Notes under the pieces: model-generated
The model's database searches: none
What the model was told of the DNA's origin: nothing
What the model saw: the letters and a program-made list of their open reading frames with translations, nothing else
Translations under genes and position numbers: made by a program
Shown: in pieces, positions 33,831 through 45,170 of the stretch
How positions within the stretch are numbered: the stretch's first letter is position 1
How the letters are laid out: the number at the start of each line of letters is the position of its first letter
Origin: Gnetum montanum
Taxonomy: Eukaryota; Streptophyta; Gnetopsida; Gnetales; Gnetaceae
Assembly (NCBI GenBank): GCA_015680685.1
Contig: MNCI01005012.1
Span: forward strand, 335,287-393,769
Direction of reading: 5' to 3'
DNA: 58,483 nt

Positions 33831-35460
33831 GTATCAAAAATTTCCTACCAAAAATAAGACAAATACTTTGAACTACTAAGGAACCCCGCCTTAGCAGTAC
33901 TAAATGAGCCTCTAGTCCAACAACATTTCAAGTTAGACTAATACTATCATTACCACTAGATGTCTGGTCATAGTACAGACAACTATCGTTCTTTTTAGGA
34001 TGACCTACAAAGAATGATAGAACAAGGCCAATTGGTGCTCAACACAGCAAACCAATCCAACGTAGATGACACCCCCTATGTCATAAACTCCATTAGCATA
34101 GGTGGCAAGTCCAAACCTATACAACAACCTTTTATGATCTGTATCCCTCTTAACAAGGCAAGAATCCTATTGGCCTCCACAAGTAAGGGGCCACCCTTTG
34201 TTATCAAAGTGCCACCTTGGGCACCCACAACACCCTTTGTGATCAAGGTTCCCCGGCAATCGTCCACTAAGATGGTAAACTAGCATGACACAATAACAAC
34301 AACTACTAAGCAACCTTTCATCATCAAGGTGCCATAACGAGTTGGCCTCACAACAACTCATAAACCACCATTTGTCATAAGGATGTCACAACATGATGGC
34401 CCCTCACCTACCTAAAGCCTAATAATGGACAACATCTCAGCCTCTCCTCCTTTGAGGACCAACCCCACTAATAGCCTGGATAGGCCTACAAAATGGCAAT
34501 GCAAGAGGATGAACAAGTACCTCACAACCTTCATGGCCAAAGCAAAGGCCACAACCAGCAAGCAACAACTAAACACTGGGGTCCTACCCCCAATTAGGCC
34601 AAGAAACCCAAGCCCAAGTCCCCTCTGTGAGAGATTCATCTCTCAAGCTGCATGGAGGTAGTTAATGTCAACACAACGATCAATGACAAGGACTTCGTAG
34701 CTACACTAACCCAAGTGAAATAAACGCTCAAGCAAAAGAACACATTTTTGAGTTTGTACGACTTGGTCATGACCTCATCTATTCACTACCAAGCATTGGC
34801 CCAAATGTTGGCCTCCATTCCTATTACAGAGGACATCCCTATAGATGAGGCATCCATCTGTGCAATGATGTTGCCCCCGAAAGCACAAGAATCAGGTTCA
34901 ACATTCCTAGTATTTTGCTAGAATGTAATGAAGGTCAACCCCGAATAAGGGAAGGTCAGTACAACTTCACTATCCATTAGCATACATATTGGGTAGTGCA
35001 TGATCCATAGAGTGCATGTTGATGATGGTGCAGCAACAAACATAGTCCATCATCGACAAGTTAGGACTAGCAAACAAAATCAGGCCAACCAAAATCACAT
35101 GTCTAAAATCCTTCAACAAATCATGTGTCACTATCAGGGGTACAATCAACTTAGCCTTTGTGGTAGGAGAGCAATTCCCCACCAACAAAAATTTCACTGT
35201 CATAGAGGAGATGCCAGGCTTCAACCTGATCCTGGGTAGGCCTTCGCTAGCTCAACTACGGGTAGTCTCCTCTCTCATCCACCAAAAAATCCACCTTCCA
35301 TATGAAGGTGGTCAAGTTATCATCCATGATGATAATGCCTCCTCTCCGGCTATCCATAACATAGACATGGTGCAAGTGTCAGAGGTGGAGTTTCTTGGTG
35401 ATGCACCTATGACAACCAACACAATGCCTAAGGCTGATACACCTGAATGAGTGGTTGAAG
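33831..35460 (+). pseudogene. linker and aspartic protease relic of element 6
   Basis: A Pro/Lys/Thr-rich linker (34014-34661) contains repeated FVIKVP-like words: three tandem-like copies at about 34195-34255, with related ones at 34320 and 34375. The protease active-site strand is VHVDDGAATNIV (Asp codons 35021-35026), and NLILGRPSLAQLRVVSSLIHQK (about 35223-35290) is the conserved C-terminal half. A frameshift near 35160-35240 separates the two. No RT-like sequence follows. Confidence 0.75.
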
Positions 35461-36035
35461 CCAATAGCCTCCTAGAGGATCCTAAGCCTTACACGCCCTC
35501 TAATCCACACTCAATTAGGAAGCAACTATATGATCAAGACTTTTCCTTGGCCAAAAACATGCTAAGTGCCTACTTACCCCTTACCTCCATTGGCCATTCA
35601 TTCTTTGTTTTTTCTTGCATTGCATTTGTTCATGCATTTACATTTCACCTGCCTACCTAGTTTACACATTGCTTCACTTTGTTTACACATTTCTACTTTG
35701 TTTACACATCCATCCACGTAGCTTATGCATTGCATTTGAAAAACATCAAAAACACAAAAAAAATCATAAGATTACAAAAATACATAACCTAAAAAGGTGT
35801 TGAACTAGCCCCTGGCTTGGAATGGCCTAAAACTATCATTTTTTGCATTATTTTTATTTCATTCATGCATTTTAACTCTGTTTACAATAGGTGCTACTTG
35901 ATGTTGTTTTACGAGTTGATTTTTCTAGGATCTTGTACGCACATAGCTTGACTATGCATGCAGCATCGCACCTCACATAAGTAAGGTAAGCATTCATCCG
36001 CCATGACACAAAAAATTTGCACAAACAGTCTGCTA
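35461..36035 (+). mobile_element. post-protease region of element 6, pol deleted
   Basis: A short open remnant (about 35451-35580; QDFSLAKNMLSAYLPL) is followed by T-rich noncoding sequence with TTTACACAT repeats. Near 35955-35990 (ATGCAGCATCGCACCTCACATAAG) it joins the sequence that in element 7 directly follows the integrase stop (49220-49250). RT to integrase is therefore missing between about 35850 and 35950. Confidence 0.6.
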
Positions 36036-36290
36036 TGACTATAAACTAGTGTAGTAGTCTGCTATGACTATAAACTAGCACAGACAATCTGCTATGACTA
36101 TAAACTAACACAGATAATTCTTGGGTCATGACGTAAAACTAGCACAACATCCATTATCTGCTACAATGTTAAACTGGCACCCACCAATCTGCTAGGACTA
36201 TAAACTAGCACATCATGGTCTACCAGGACCTTAAACTAGGTTCACAACCTGCCAGAACTTTAAATTGGGATGTTGTTGATCTATTCAAGC
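36036..36290. repeat. short tandem repeats in the 3' UTR of element 6
   Basis: Imperfect units of about 25-35 nt with the core CTGCTATGACTATAAACTAG or the variants ...GTTAAACTGGCAC and CAGGACCTTAAACTAG, at least eight copies. The same array is at 49255-49700 in element 7. Tandem arrays in the 3' UTR are a known feature of Tat/Ogre-type elements. Confidence 0.8.
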
Positions 36291-37511
36291 ACCTACTATT
36301 GGTGAAACCCTTGGGACTCTTATAGCATCATTGCCTCCCACCATTCCACTAATCTTTTGAAGCACCTACCATTAGTGCAGCCTTTGGGGCACTCATAGCA
36401 TCATCGCCTTGGTACTTTCATTAGCTTCCTGAGCACTTGCAACTAGCATAGCATTTGATGCATTTGCAACATCTTCACATCTAGCACTTGAAGCATCTCC
36501 ACATATAACATTTGTACTTACATTTCACATTTTATGGTTTTCTTGTTTTCTTTGAGTTGTGTTTGAAGGATGAAGCCTCGAAGGTAGTCATGTAAAGATG
36601 CACCTCATTGCAACAACAAGTTACCACATCGCTCCAATGTGCATGATTGGACTAGTTAAGCCACTCAAGAGTGCACATCCCTCTCATCTTGTTATAGCCT
36701 ACTCACATTCACTCCTTCTTCATAATAGCCTCTCATCCCCCACATACTAACGATTGCACATCCCTCTGATGCATACGCACTATGATGCATATGGCATTCT
36801 CATCACATCAACCACAAAATCCATGGTGAATGTAACGTAACTTGTTCCATGGGGAGCCTCTATTGGCTAGTCAAGGCCCAAGCGGATGTAATGCACCTCA
36901 TCCCTAGGAGGAAACGCTTATCCTATAGACATGATGTGATTGCATCAAAGTAAAGACCATCTACTTGATGGCCCACACCTTACAACTAGCATTTAGCAGT
37001 AAGTCAAACCCAACAGAGGTTCGACTCATAGCAAAGAAAAGAAGAAAAAAGTAAAAAGTAAAAAAGAAATGAAATGAATGAAAAAAAAAAGAGAAAACAA
37101 GAAAAAGAATGGGTAAAAGCACATTCCCAAGAAAATTGACAATGCTACAGCTTCGAAACTAGCCTAGCCTTGGATCGAGTTTGACTCTCTCATGAGCACT
37201 CTGCTGAGAGGTCAACATTTTAGCAGTAAGCCACTTCATGCCATGATCACCATCAACAATGTTGAATTTGCATCTTGCATCAAAATACACTATTTGCATT
37301 TTATTTTCTTTGCTTGCATTTCATCTCCCTAGCACATTGCCCACATACTTTGTCCCAGCATACCCTTATCCACAACAATCTTGAACATGGTGAAACGACA
37401 CCCAATTAGGGACCGACGAGCAATGTTGGTGCCATATTTACTATGGTGATTTGTAATTCTTTGTCGATGTCTCTCAGGCCACTCCTTCAAACATCAACAA
37501 AGAGGGATGAT
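36291..37511 (+). mobile_element. rest of the 3' UTR and polypurine tract of element 6
   Basis: No coding region. There is a purine-rich tract at about 37030-37110 (AAGAAAAAAG words). AAAGAGGGATGA at 37499-37510 next to the 3' LTR is the likely polypurine tract; element 7 has AAAGAGGGGCCAA at the same place (51296-51308). Confidence 0.65.
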
Positions 37512-39024
37512 TGAAACACAACAAAATTTCGATTCTCAACATCTCGATTGCAAATTTGGCTAAGCATCAAAATGGTCGCACTTTACCCAAATTTTTCTAA
37601 GTGTTAAGTGTAGTTAGCTCTAATTGCTAGATTTGCAAAATTTTTCTACGTGTCTAAATAATGGCACTTTTTGAAAATTTATCTAAGTGTTAAAACTAGA
37701 AAATTTTTCTAAGTGTTAGTGCTACGCTCCCCAACGTAGCCAGTGTAGCATGCATGAAGGCCTCTTTTGCAAAATTTTCTAAGTGTCAATAGTAGTTGCA
37801 TGAAAATTTTTCTAAGTGTTCTACTACGCTCTCACTTTACCTACTACACTCTAGAGCATAGCCAGTGTAACACACTTTTCAGTGACTAGTTTTGCCTAAG
37901 TGTCAAGCAAAAAGCTATCAAGCTAGCTTAGCATGAAAGAGGCATTTGGCAGAGTTTCTAACTGTTAAGGCTACCCCTCCTGCTACGCTCCAGAGCATAA
38001 TTAGTGTAGCAAGAATAAGGATTACAGTCTTCACGAGATTCTTGTAAGTGTTCATGCTATGCCCTATTCCCAGGGAGCATCCCATGTCCTACATGTAACA
38101 TGAGATGAGCATAGCAGCTAGCGTCCCATGTCCCACATGTAACATGGGCCAAGCGTAGCAGCTAGAGTTAGAAAATTTTTAAACTTTTTCTAGTCACCTC
38201 CAGACTTAGAAATTTTTTTGAATTTTTATTATGGTCCCACCTACCGCATTGCCATGTGGCACCTGATTTACATTTTCGGCTAACCTTAGCCTTATAAATA
38301 CCCCTGTGTTCCAATGTTTTAGGGGTTGGCTTCCATTTTTCACTAGTGGGGTAGTTGGCACTTTCATTGAGCATTTGGCACTTTGGCATCTTGGCATTTA
38401 GCTCCATGGGTGAACGAGACCCAGAGCACACCACACCAGCAAAGAGGCATAGCTACACCGCACTGTACACCGCAACCCCATTACAACCTTGTAAAACATC
38501 ACACAGTACACTGTGGAAACCAACCTAGTAGGCACAGTTCATCACAACGAGCACCAAACTTCATGGCCCAACATCACCAAGGTTGTGACTATGCTCCCGC
38601 TATGCCTGTTATACACTGTGTACCTTTTGAGACCCTTTTGGAATTAGCTACGCTCCCCCTTTTGGGGTGGTGCACTTCTGTTCTCAAGTTTTGTTGCATT
38701 TTTCAAGCATTTCTCTTTGGTATTTAGTGTAACACTTGTATTTTCTCACTTTTTCATACATATTTGCACATTTACATCACTATTCTCAGGCTGGGACATC
38801 CTACTACACTTTAGCTTAGCCAGTCTCAATGTCCGCATGTAATGTAGTACAAACCTTTCTTACATATGATCATTCTAACACCACGTCAGTCCCTATTTGA
38901 TCGACCAGGCTATTTAAGGCACCTCATTTCTATTTCCTAGCATGGCCTTCTCATGGATTTGGGGTTATTTTGTATGCCCATTGACCTCTTAGTGTTCCAG
39001 CCATCAACGTTTTTGAACATCATA
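37512..39024 (+). repeat. 3' LTR of element 6
   Basis: TGAAACACA...CATCATA. It aligns along its whole length with the 5' LTR but is clearly diverged, so the insertion is old. TATA box CTTATAAATA at 38291-38300. It has two hairpin units instead of three. Confidence 0.87.
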
Positions 39025-39316
39025 ATTAGTTCATTAGTGAAATTAAATTAGTCATTAAATTACTCCACCTTTCTATTTTTAAGCACAAAGAACATAAAAC
39101 ATAAAACAAAATAAAATCATATGCCCAAATTACACTTAACCATACCTTTGTACATCACAAGTGTAATTAGGAAGACAACAAATGACTATTAAGATAAGGT
39201 TCACTTCCTAGAAGGCTAGTGTACTGGAAGGCATAGAGTCTGTGGAATTTGATTAGATCGTGCATGAATGCTTCGTGATTTTTATGGTTGAGTATAAGGG
39301 TACTCACCACTCATCA

Positions 39317-39594
39317 TTAGTCCTTTGGTCTCATGACCTTAGGGGTCGCGAGAAATGAAGTTATTCCTCAAAATAGGGTTTAGGTGCTTACTGCTCTTCT
39401 GGTAATACCAAGGCCCACATACCTTCAAATGAACTCAATGGTTATAAAATGAACTAGACATGAGTATGTGCCTACTATTGTAAATGTTGAAATACTTGGG
39501 TTCATGTATGAAATTATAACTAGTTATTGTAAAAGAAATTTGGTTAGCTTTGTCAAATATTGTGAGTTGTTTGAGATTCCTATTTTGTCAAATC
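39317..39594. other. flank of element 5, unclassified
   Basis: DNA after the 3' LTR of element 5. It starts TTAGTCC, contains TCGCGAGAAATGAAG, and ends at an N. The first 46 bases reappear in reverse complement after that N. Confidence 0.5.
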
Positions 39595-39595
39595 N

Positions 39596-39917
39596 ACTTC
39601 ATTTCTCGCGACCCCTAAGGTCATGAGACTAGAGGACTAATGATGAGTGGCGAGTACCCTTATACTAAACCATACAAATCATGAAGCATTCATGCACAAT
39701 CTAATCAAATTCCACAAACTCTATGCCTTCCAGTACACTAGCCTTCTAGGAAGTGAACCTTATCTTAATAGTCATTTGTTGTCTTCCTAATTACACTTGT
39801 GATGTACAAAGGTATGGTTAAGTGTAATTTGGGCATATGATTTTATTTTGTTTTATGTTTTATGTTCTTTGTGCTTAAAAATAGAAAGGTGGAGTAATTT
39901 AATGACTAATTTAATTT
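39596..39917 (-). repeat. reverse-complement duplicate of 39041-39362, bounded by single Ns
   Basis: Reads, inverted, as the end of the family A 3' LTR plus the same flank, with only about ten differences noticed (for example CACTCACCACTC versus the inverted CACTCGCCACTC). Single Ns at 39595 and 39918 mark both ends exactly, so a misplaced allelic or duplicate contig is the simplest reading. Confidence 0.85.
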
Positions 39918-39918
39918 N

Positions 39919-40740
39919 CCCCATCAATGCAATGTTTATAATCAACTATAAATGTGTGTCCACTAGCTACATTTATGATAAGAGATTGTAGTTGCAGTGA
40001 AGCTCTTGTAATTTCTCCATTTGAAAGTTAGAATTTTCTCCCAAGTGCTCATAGTAGGAGTCATTGAGTGTACAGATCTTTACTCAAGCATTGTTGTACC
40101 TGAGCATGATAGTATGTGCAGCAATAAAGATGAGATTTTTGATAAACCTTGAGGCACTTTAGATAGATTAAATATTTTATTTATCCATTTAATGCTTTTA
40201 ATTATTTGTTAAATGTTTCCAATTATTTATTAAATGTTTCCAAGAAATTAAGTTAATGAAGCAATTAACCAAGATAGATTACACGCATAAGTATGACCAC
40301 TTCAATCATAACACATATTCACTTGGTAATCCCAGCAGCATTATTGCTTGGTACACCTAGTAGTGTAGTGCTTAGTCACGTAGCAATGGATACATGGGTT
40401 TAGGATGTGTACGAAAAGTGGGATCGGATGCTTATTTTACGACTAGTTAGACATTAGTTATTTAGTTAAAGAAAATTAGTCAATCTAATTACTCTCTCCC
40501 ATTTTAAACACTAAACCATAAAAACATAAAATGATAAAAATCAGATGCCTCAATTACACTTAACCATAACAATGTATGTCACAAGTGTAATTGGGAAGAC
40601 AACAATTGACCTTAAGGCAAGATTCACTTCCTAGAAGACTAGTGCATCGGAAATGATAAAGTCCATAGAATTCGACTATATCACGCATGAACACTTTGCA
40701 ATTCATATGGTTGGGTGTAAGGGTATCTCATCGCTCATCA
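39919..40740 (+). repeat. 5' LTR of element 8 (U3 start missing)
   Basis: Begins mid-U3 after the N. TATAAA 39947-39952, AATAAA 40123-40128, ends CGCTCATCA at 40740. Family U5 blocks are present. Confidence 0.82.
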
Positions 40741-40741
40741 T

Positions 40742-40760
40742 TGGCATTGTTGCCAATGAC
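40742..40760 (+). other. primer binding site, element 8
   Basis: TGGCATTGTTGCCAATGAC, one base after the LTR; the same tRNA-Asp-like type as elements 3, 4 and 5. Confidence 0.72.
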
Positions 40761-40948
40761 TTTGTTTGTTGAAATATGCACTATTCAAGTTTAAGTAAAT
40801 ACCATTAATATCATTGTATGAACCTCAAGGTCAATATCATTCCCAGTATACATAGAATTATAAAAGTACTCTGATAATTTTATTTTATTTTTACAAAATT
40901 TCTTATTCTCACAAGCATGAAGATGTTAAACTATCGGTCCAACAAGAA

Positions 40949-42700
40949 TGAGTATGTACCAAACTTCACCTTCATTCTACATTAAGATGAGCAGTTGCAA
41001 TGGCATGATATGGAGGGCAACATTGTCTTGCCCCTTGATAGATCTATGCCTGGGATGCTATTTCAAACCCTTATGAAGTTGGACATTGCAGATCTTCATG
41101 AAGAATACACTGTGAATGGTTATGATATTCGAAACTACTATCCCACCAAGATCGACGCCAAGAGAAAGTCCATGAGGCTATAAAGGGAAAACACTATACT
41201 AATCCCTTGTTCCTACTAGATCAAGATGACAATGAGGATCCTTCCTTTGAAGGTTCCCAACATGACAATTCTCCACCCCCTATTACTAGTGACGAGGATG
41301 TGAACTTGAACCTACATTCCACTATTCATCAACTAGGTTCAGGAAAAAGTGACAACCATGGTAGGGACTCAGGTAAGAATCATAATAGAAAGGGATCTAA
41401 GGATGATGGCTATAATAAATGAAAGGATGGTGGCGAGCACTAAAATGGTGGTGGTGATCCACCTTTCTATTCATCCTCTTCAACTAATTTTGAACATTCC
41501 TCTTTATCTGATAACTCTCATATAAGCCACCATTGAAATAATTGTCATGAAGGTAATCGATGAGACAACACTGATCGTGAAGGCCACCAAGACCAAAGAT
41601 GTGGCTGAAACCATCATTGGCATCATCAATGTAGTGATGATGATGACCCTCTATTGGTGACTCGAAGTATGCTCAACATTGTAGAGGCAATTAAAATTCC
41701 AACCAAGCATATGAAAGATAGTTGGATCAAGCACTTACACATGAATAATATCCCAAGATTTGAGGGGGGATACAATTTTGATCCACAGATACATCTACAA
41801 GCTTTCCATGATGCCTGTGCCTTATAGAACATAGAAAATTAATGATAGAAACTCAAGCTTTTCCCTAGGACATTCATCAAGGAAACTAAAAGCTAGTTCT
41901 AGTCTTTGGAGCCAGAATCTATCTACAAATGGAGTACGATGTTAGAATTATTTAATGACAAATATCATACATACTCTAGAGTGTCTAATTTGAGAAGGCA
42001 AATCCAAGGCTGGAAATAGGAAACACATGAACCCTTGGATGCCATCATGGGTAGATACTATTCACTCTTAGATCGATGCCCTAGCCATGGTTATTCTCAA
42101 AGGGAACAACTTCACCACATTATAGATGGGCTCAAAGTAGAAACTAGAAGAACCCTTGGGTTGCATGCCCAAGGAAGATTGTCTAAAGTGAGAGCTCATC
42201 AGATCCAAAGGCTAATTAGCAGGTAGCAAAAGAAGAAGCTGAGCTATGAAAAATGGAAAGTACAGAAGAGTATAATAGGGACCCTTCCATCAAGAAATGG
42301 GAGGTTCTATTTTATGACGAGGAGGAGTCACCGCTCAATGAAGTGGTGAACAAAAAAACCTTGCCCATTCAAAAGTCTATTTCTGACATTTTGATAAAGG
42401 TTGACAAATTCTATAACTCTTTAGATGAAAAATTTCAAACCACTATGAAGATTGTTGAAGAATCCAAAGAGCAAAATAGTGATCATAATCGCAAAAGATA
42501 AAAAAAAAGTTAAATGTGCCTACCAAAGAGGTAAGGGCAAAGCTACAACAATAGAGGAAGTTGTGGAATCCAACTTTGATGATAAAACTAATTGTGACAT
42601 CTGTCAATACAAATATCCAAAGGGATGTTTCCCTATGGTGTCACACTTACAAGAGTTTGGGATGTATGCATTGAATCCTCAACTAGCATGTAGGTAAGCA
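40949..42700 (+). pseudogene. gag relic of element 8
   Basis: The N-terminal region is open at 40995-41183 (WHDMEGNIVLPLDRSMPGML), preceded by FILH, a stop, then DEQLQ. An acidic stretch follows (FLLDQDDNEDPSFEGSQHD, 41207 on). The core gag domain is at about 41640-42226 (HMNNIPRFEGGYNFDPQ; ELFNDKYHTYSRVSNLRRQI; LDAIMGRYYSLLDRCPSHGY; IDGLKVETRRTLGL). A Lys/Glu-rich stretch (42253-42520) leads to a zinc-knuckle-like CDICQYKYPKGC (42595-42630). This is the most complete gag of the family here apart from stops and two or three frameshifts. Confidence 0.8.
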
Positions 42701-43299
42701 CTAAGATGATTACCTTATCCTCAAGGCAATCGAAGGTAGTTCCACTAGCAATAACAAGCTTACTACCCAAGCGAAACTCCTCCACAACCTTATGAACAAT
42801 ACCAATAATGGTACTAACCATAATCATGGAGAATGCCACCACCAAGACAGTAATACACTTATAGGTAACTAGATCCATACAGGTACTATGTTTAGCAACA
42901 TGTCTCTCCAAGAAGTTCTGCAAGTCATACCTCTTTTCAACATCACTATTACCCTCCAGAGTATCACCGAACACATTTATCATCTACTAAAGGAAAAAAC
43001 TCATATCCATACCATCCTCCACATTCATCTACACACACACCTCTACCTTCAACCTAGTTACCTCCTACTCCATCCATGTAGGATGAGATTCCTCCACAGC
43101 CACAACAAAAAACTACTACAAGGGCTATACATTCATAATCGGCTTTCCAGCCGAGTGGTTCAAACAATCGATCTAGAAAAAACCTTTCTTTTAACCCAGC
43201 AATCCTCTTCAACCCTCACAATCTAGTTCGGTTGATCGTCTTGCATCTCCAATATCCTCATCCTCTGCATCAAACATCTTTGAGTATCCTTCAAATGAA

Positions 43300-43869
43300 G
43301 TGCCATCTAGGATTCGCACTATAATACTAACTCATGTTGTTTCTAATTGGATCAAGGTTGGTAATCTTCCCATGAAAGGATCTAACCCAAGAAGTCCACT
43401 CATTTACCTACAAATCATTAGACATGAGCCATGTAAGGCTCTTCTTGACTTTGGTTCCAAAGTTAATCTTATCTTCCATGACATGTACAAGGCTTGGAAC
43501 CTAACACATCTCAAGAAGAGCAACATCCATCTAGAATTTTCAGATCAATCAATTACTGTCCCTCTGGAATTAGTAGACATTGTGACCACAGTTTGTGGGT
43601 GGTCCTATCCTACTAATTTTCTAGTGATCAAGGTTGAAAAATGCAAAATAAACTTCCTCATCATTATGGGAAGGGCTTGGTTAAGCACATTCAATGCACA
43701 TTTGGGCATAAGGGACCTATCTCTAGAAATATCAAAAGAAAATGAATTGGAAAAAATAGAGAAGAAGCTTATTCCATGCATCGCGTGCAGAAATAATGAA
43801 TGGAATTGTGTGCAAAAGATTTTTTCCATCAAGAGTACATATATTAAAGCATGTAATCAATGTGCATGA
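43300..43869 (+). pseudogene. aspartic protease of element 8, longest intact frame
   Basis: An uninterrupted 189-codon frame. SPLIYLQIIRHEPCKALLDFGSKVNLI carries the active-site Asp (43447-43449) in the L-D-x-G-S-x-V-N form. VTTVCGWSYPTNFLVIKV and FLIIMGRAWLSTFNA follow, as in Athila-type proteases (VEDV..., IxGRPFL). It would release Gag and Pol proteins from the polyprotein. It lacks the context to be made, since gag upstream is broken, so I class it with the relics. Confidence 0.75.
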
Positions 43870-43962
43870 GAAACTAATATTCAAAGGTATCTTTACATAG
43901 TAGCCACAAAGTAGGAGGGCACCCAATGGCTAATAACTAACTCAAACAGTAGCACATTATGC

Positions 43963-44365
43963 ATGGAACCAACTAAGAACCTAACATGTGCTTATGTTGA
44001 AGGCATGGATAAAATTGAACAAGCTCATTTCCAACTCTTGGATGAAGATGATGATACCTATTGGGAAGAGTTGAAAATCCCTATTAACTTCAAGCAAGAG
44101 CCTCTAGAGCTAAAAAATTTACCAGTCAGTATGGAACATGCATTTTTAAACAATGGTAAGCCAGTCATAATTAATGCCAAACTTACTCCAAAATAAAAAG
44201 AAAAGCTATTGAAGCTGGTTAACAATGGCCAATAGCCTTTGCTTGGTCATATCCAGAGCTAATAGGAATCGATCCAATGATATGCTAGCATCACATTTAC
44301 ACTAACTCAACCATGAAGCCTAGAAGGTAGCCACAGAGGCAACTGAATTCCAAATTGAAGTAGCA
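43963..44365 (+). pseudogene. linker and RT stub of element 8
   Basis: An open linker (43963-44196; EPLELKNLPVSMEHAFL) as in element 5, then a shifted remainder of the RT N-terminus to about 44340 (AWSYPELIGIDP). Near 44366 it jumps to integrase. The palm domain, RNase H and integrase zinc finger, about 1.65 kb by comparison with element 5 (22400 to 24055), are absent. Confidence 0.75.
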
Positions 44366-45170
44366 ACAATTGTTACTGATTGTACATCATCCACTACTAC
44401 TAAATTTATACAACAAAATATTATAAATAAGTTTGGAGTGCCACATTCACTAATTTCTAATAATGGAACTTATTTCACAAGTGCTAGTTTTAGAAAATTA
44501 ATGCAACACTTGGGGGTTGAACATAAATTACCAACACCTTGTCACCCCCAAGCCAATGGTCAAGCAGAGGTAACCAATTAGGAGATCACAAAAATATTAA
44601 TGCGAACCATTAGTAAATATAGCAAGGATTGGAGTGTAAAACTTAACGATGCCCTCTAGGCTTATTGTTCAACATGGAAACTTCCTATTGGCTATTCTTC
44701 CTACGAGTTAATGTATAGAAAACTTCCAATGCTCCCAATCCAATCTAAGCTTCATACACTCTCAATAGCCTATGATCTAAATCTTGATCTAAGTCTAGCA
44801 CAAAAAAAAATATTAATCAGCCTGAATGTGCTAGATGAAAATTGATTAGTGGCCCTATGCTTGAATAAGGTGCACAAGGCATTTAGCAAGCAACGTCATA
44901 ACCTCAAAATTAGGAAAGTAAAACTTCAACTAGGAGATAAGGTCCTCTACTGGAACCCTACACATGTATCCAAAAAGGAAAAATTTCAAACATTGTGAAA
45001 GGGATCTTATATAATTAATCAACCCTTTCCCTCTGGGACCATGATAATCTACAAACTTGATAGCCCGAATAAAAAGCAATTGGTCAACATCCAACGAGTA
45101 AAACCTTTCCTTGAACCAAGATAGACCAGTGCAAATACCATCTCAATAGATGGACAACCACATTCCATTT
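44366..45170 (+). pseudogene. integrase relic of element 8
   Basis: Starts inside the catalytic core (TDCTSSTTTKFIQQNI). The second catalytic Asp is changed: the motif reads SNNGTYF where element 5 has FDNGTHF. NGQAEVTN with its Glu (44567-44569) remains. The C-terminal region continues as GDKVLYWNPTHVS and FQTL, ending KPFLEP near 45117. Without the first and second Asp it is dead. Confidence 0.82.

Larger units (their letters stand above)
30208..39024 (+). mobile_element. family B (Tat-like) LTR element 6, non-autonomous, nested
   Basis: Complete insertion in the 3' LTR of element 5: 5' LTR 30208-31759, PBS 31765-31783, gag and protease, 3' UTR with tandem repeats, polypurine tract 37499-37510, 3' LTR 37512-39024. 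The 5-bp direct repeat ATTAG (30203-30207 and 39025-39029) flanks it. Protease is followed almost at once (near 35930) by the 3' UTR, so RT, RNase H and integrase are missing. It could only have moved, after losing them, with help from a complete relative. Confidence 0.85.
17891..39316 (+). mobile_element. family A Ty3/gypsy element 5 (Athila-like), with a nested insertion
   Basis: Order: 5' LTR, PBS, gag, protease, RT, RNase H, integrase, long spacer, accessory ORF, polypurine tract, 3' LTR. The order and the PBS fit the Athila/Tat branch of plant Ty3/gypsy elements. A family B element (30208-39024) splits the 3' LTR. All coding parts carry stops and frameshifts. Flanking bases (TTGGG before, TTAGT after) do not form an evident target duplication. 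Gaps at 23271, 25300, 28444-28597 and 29049 remove or scramble parts of it. Confidence 0.82.

Noticed and set aside
36036-36290. Possible CRISPR-like array
   Set aside because: Repeats are imperfect, spacers are not distinct and the context is a plant retrotransposon 3' UTR.
17886-39321. Target duplication for element 5
   Set aside because: TTGGG and TTAGT do not match; either decay or rearrangement has removed it.
39041-39917. Natural long palindrome or foldback element
   Set aside because: Both ends of the second arm coincide with single Ns, so an assembly artefact is more likely.
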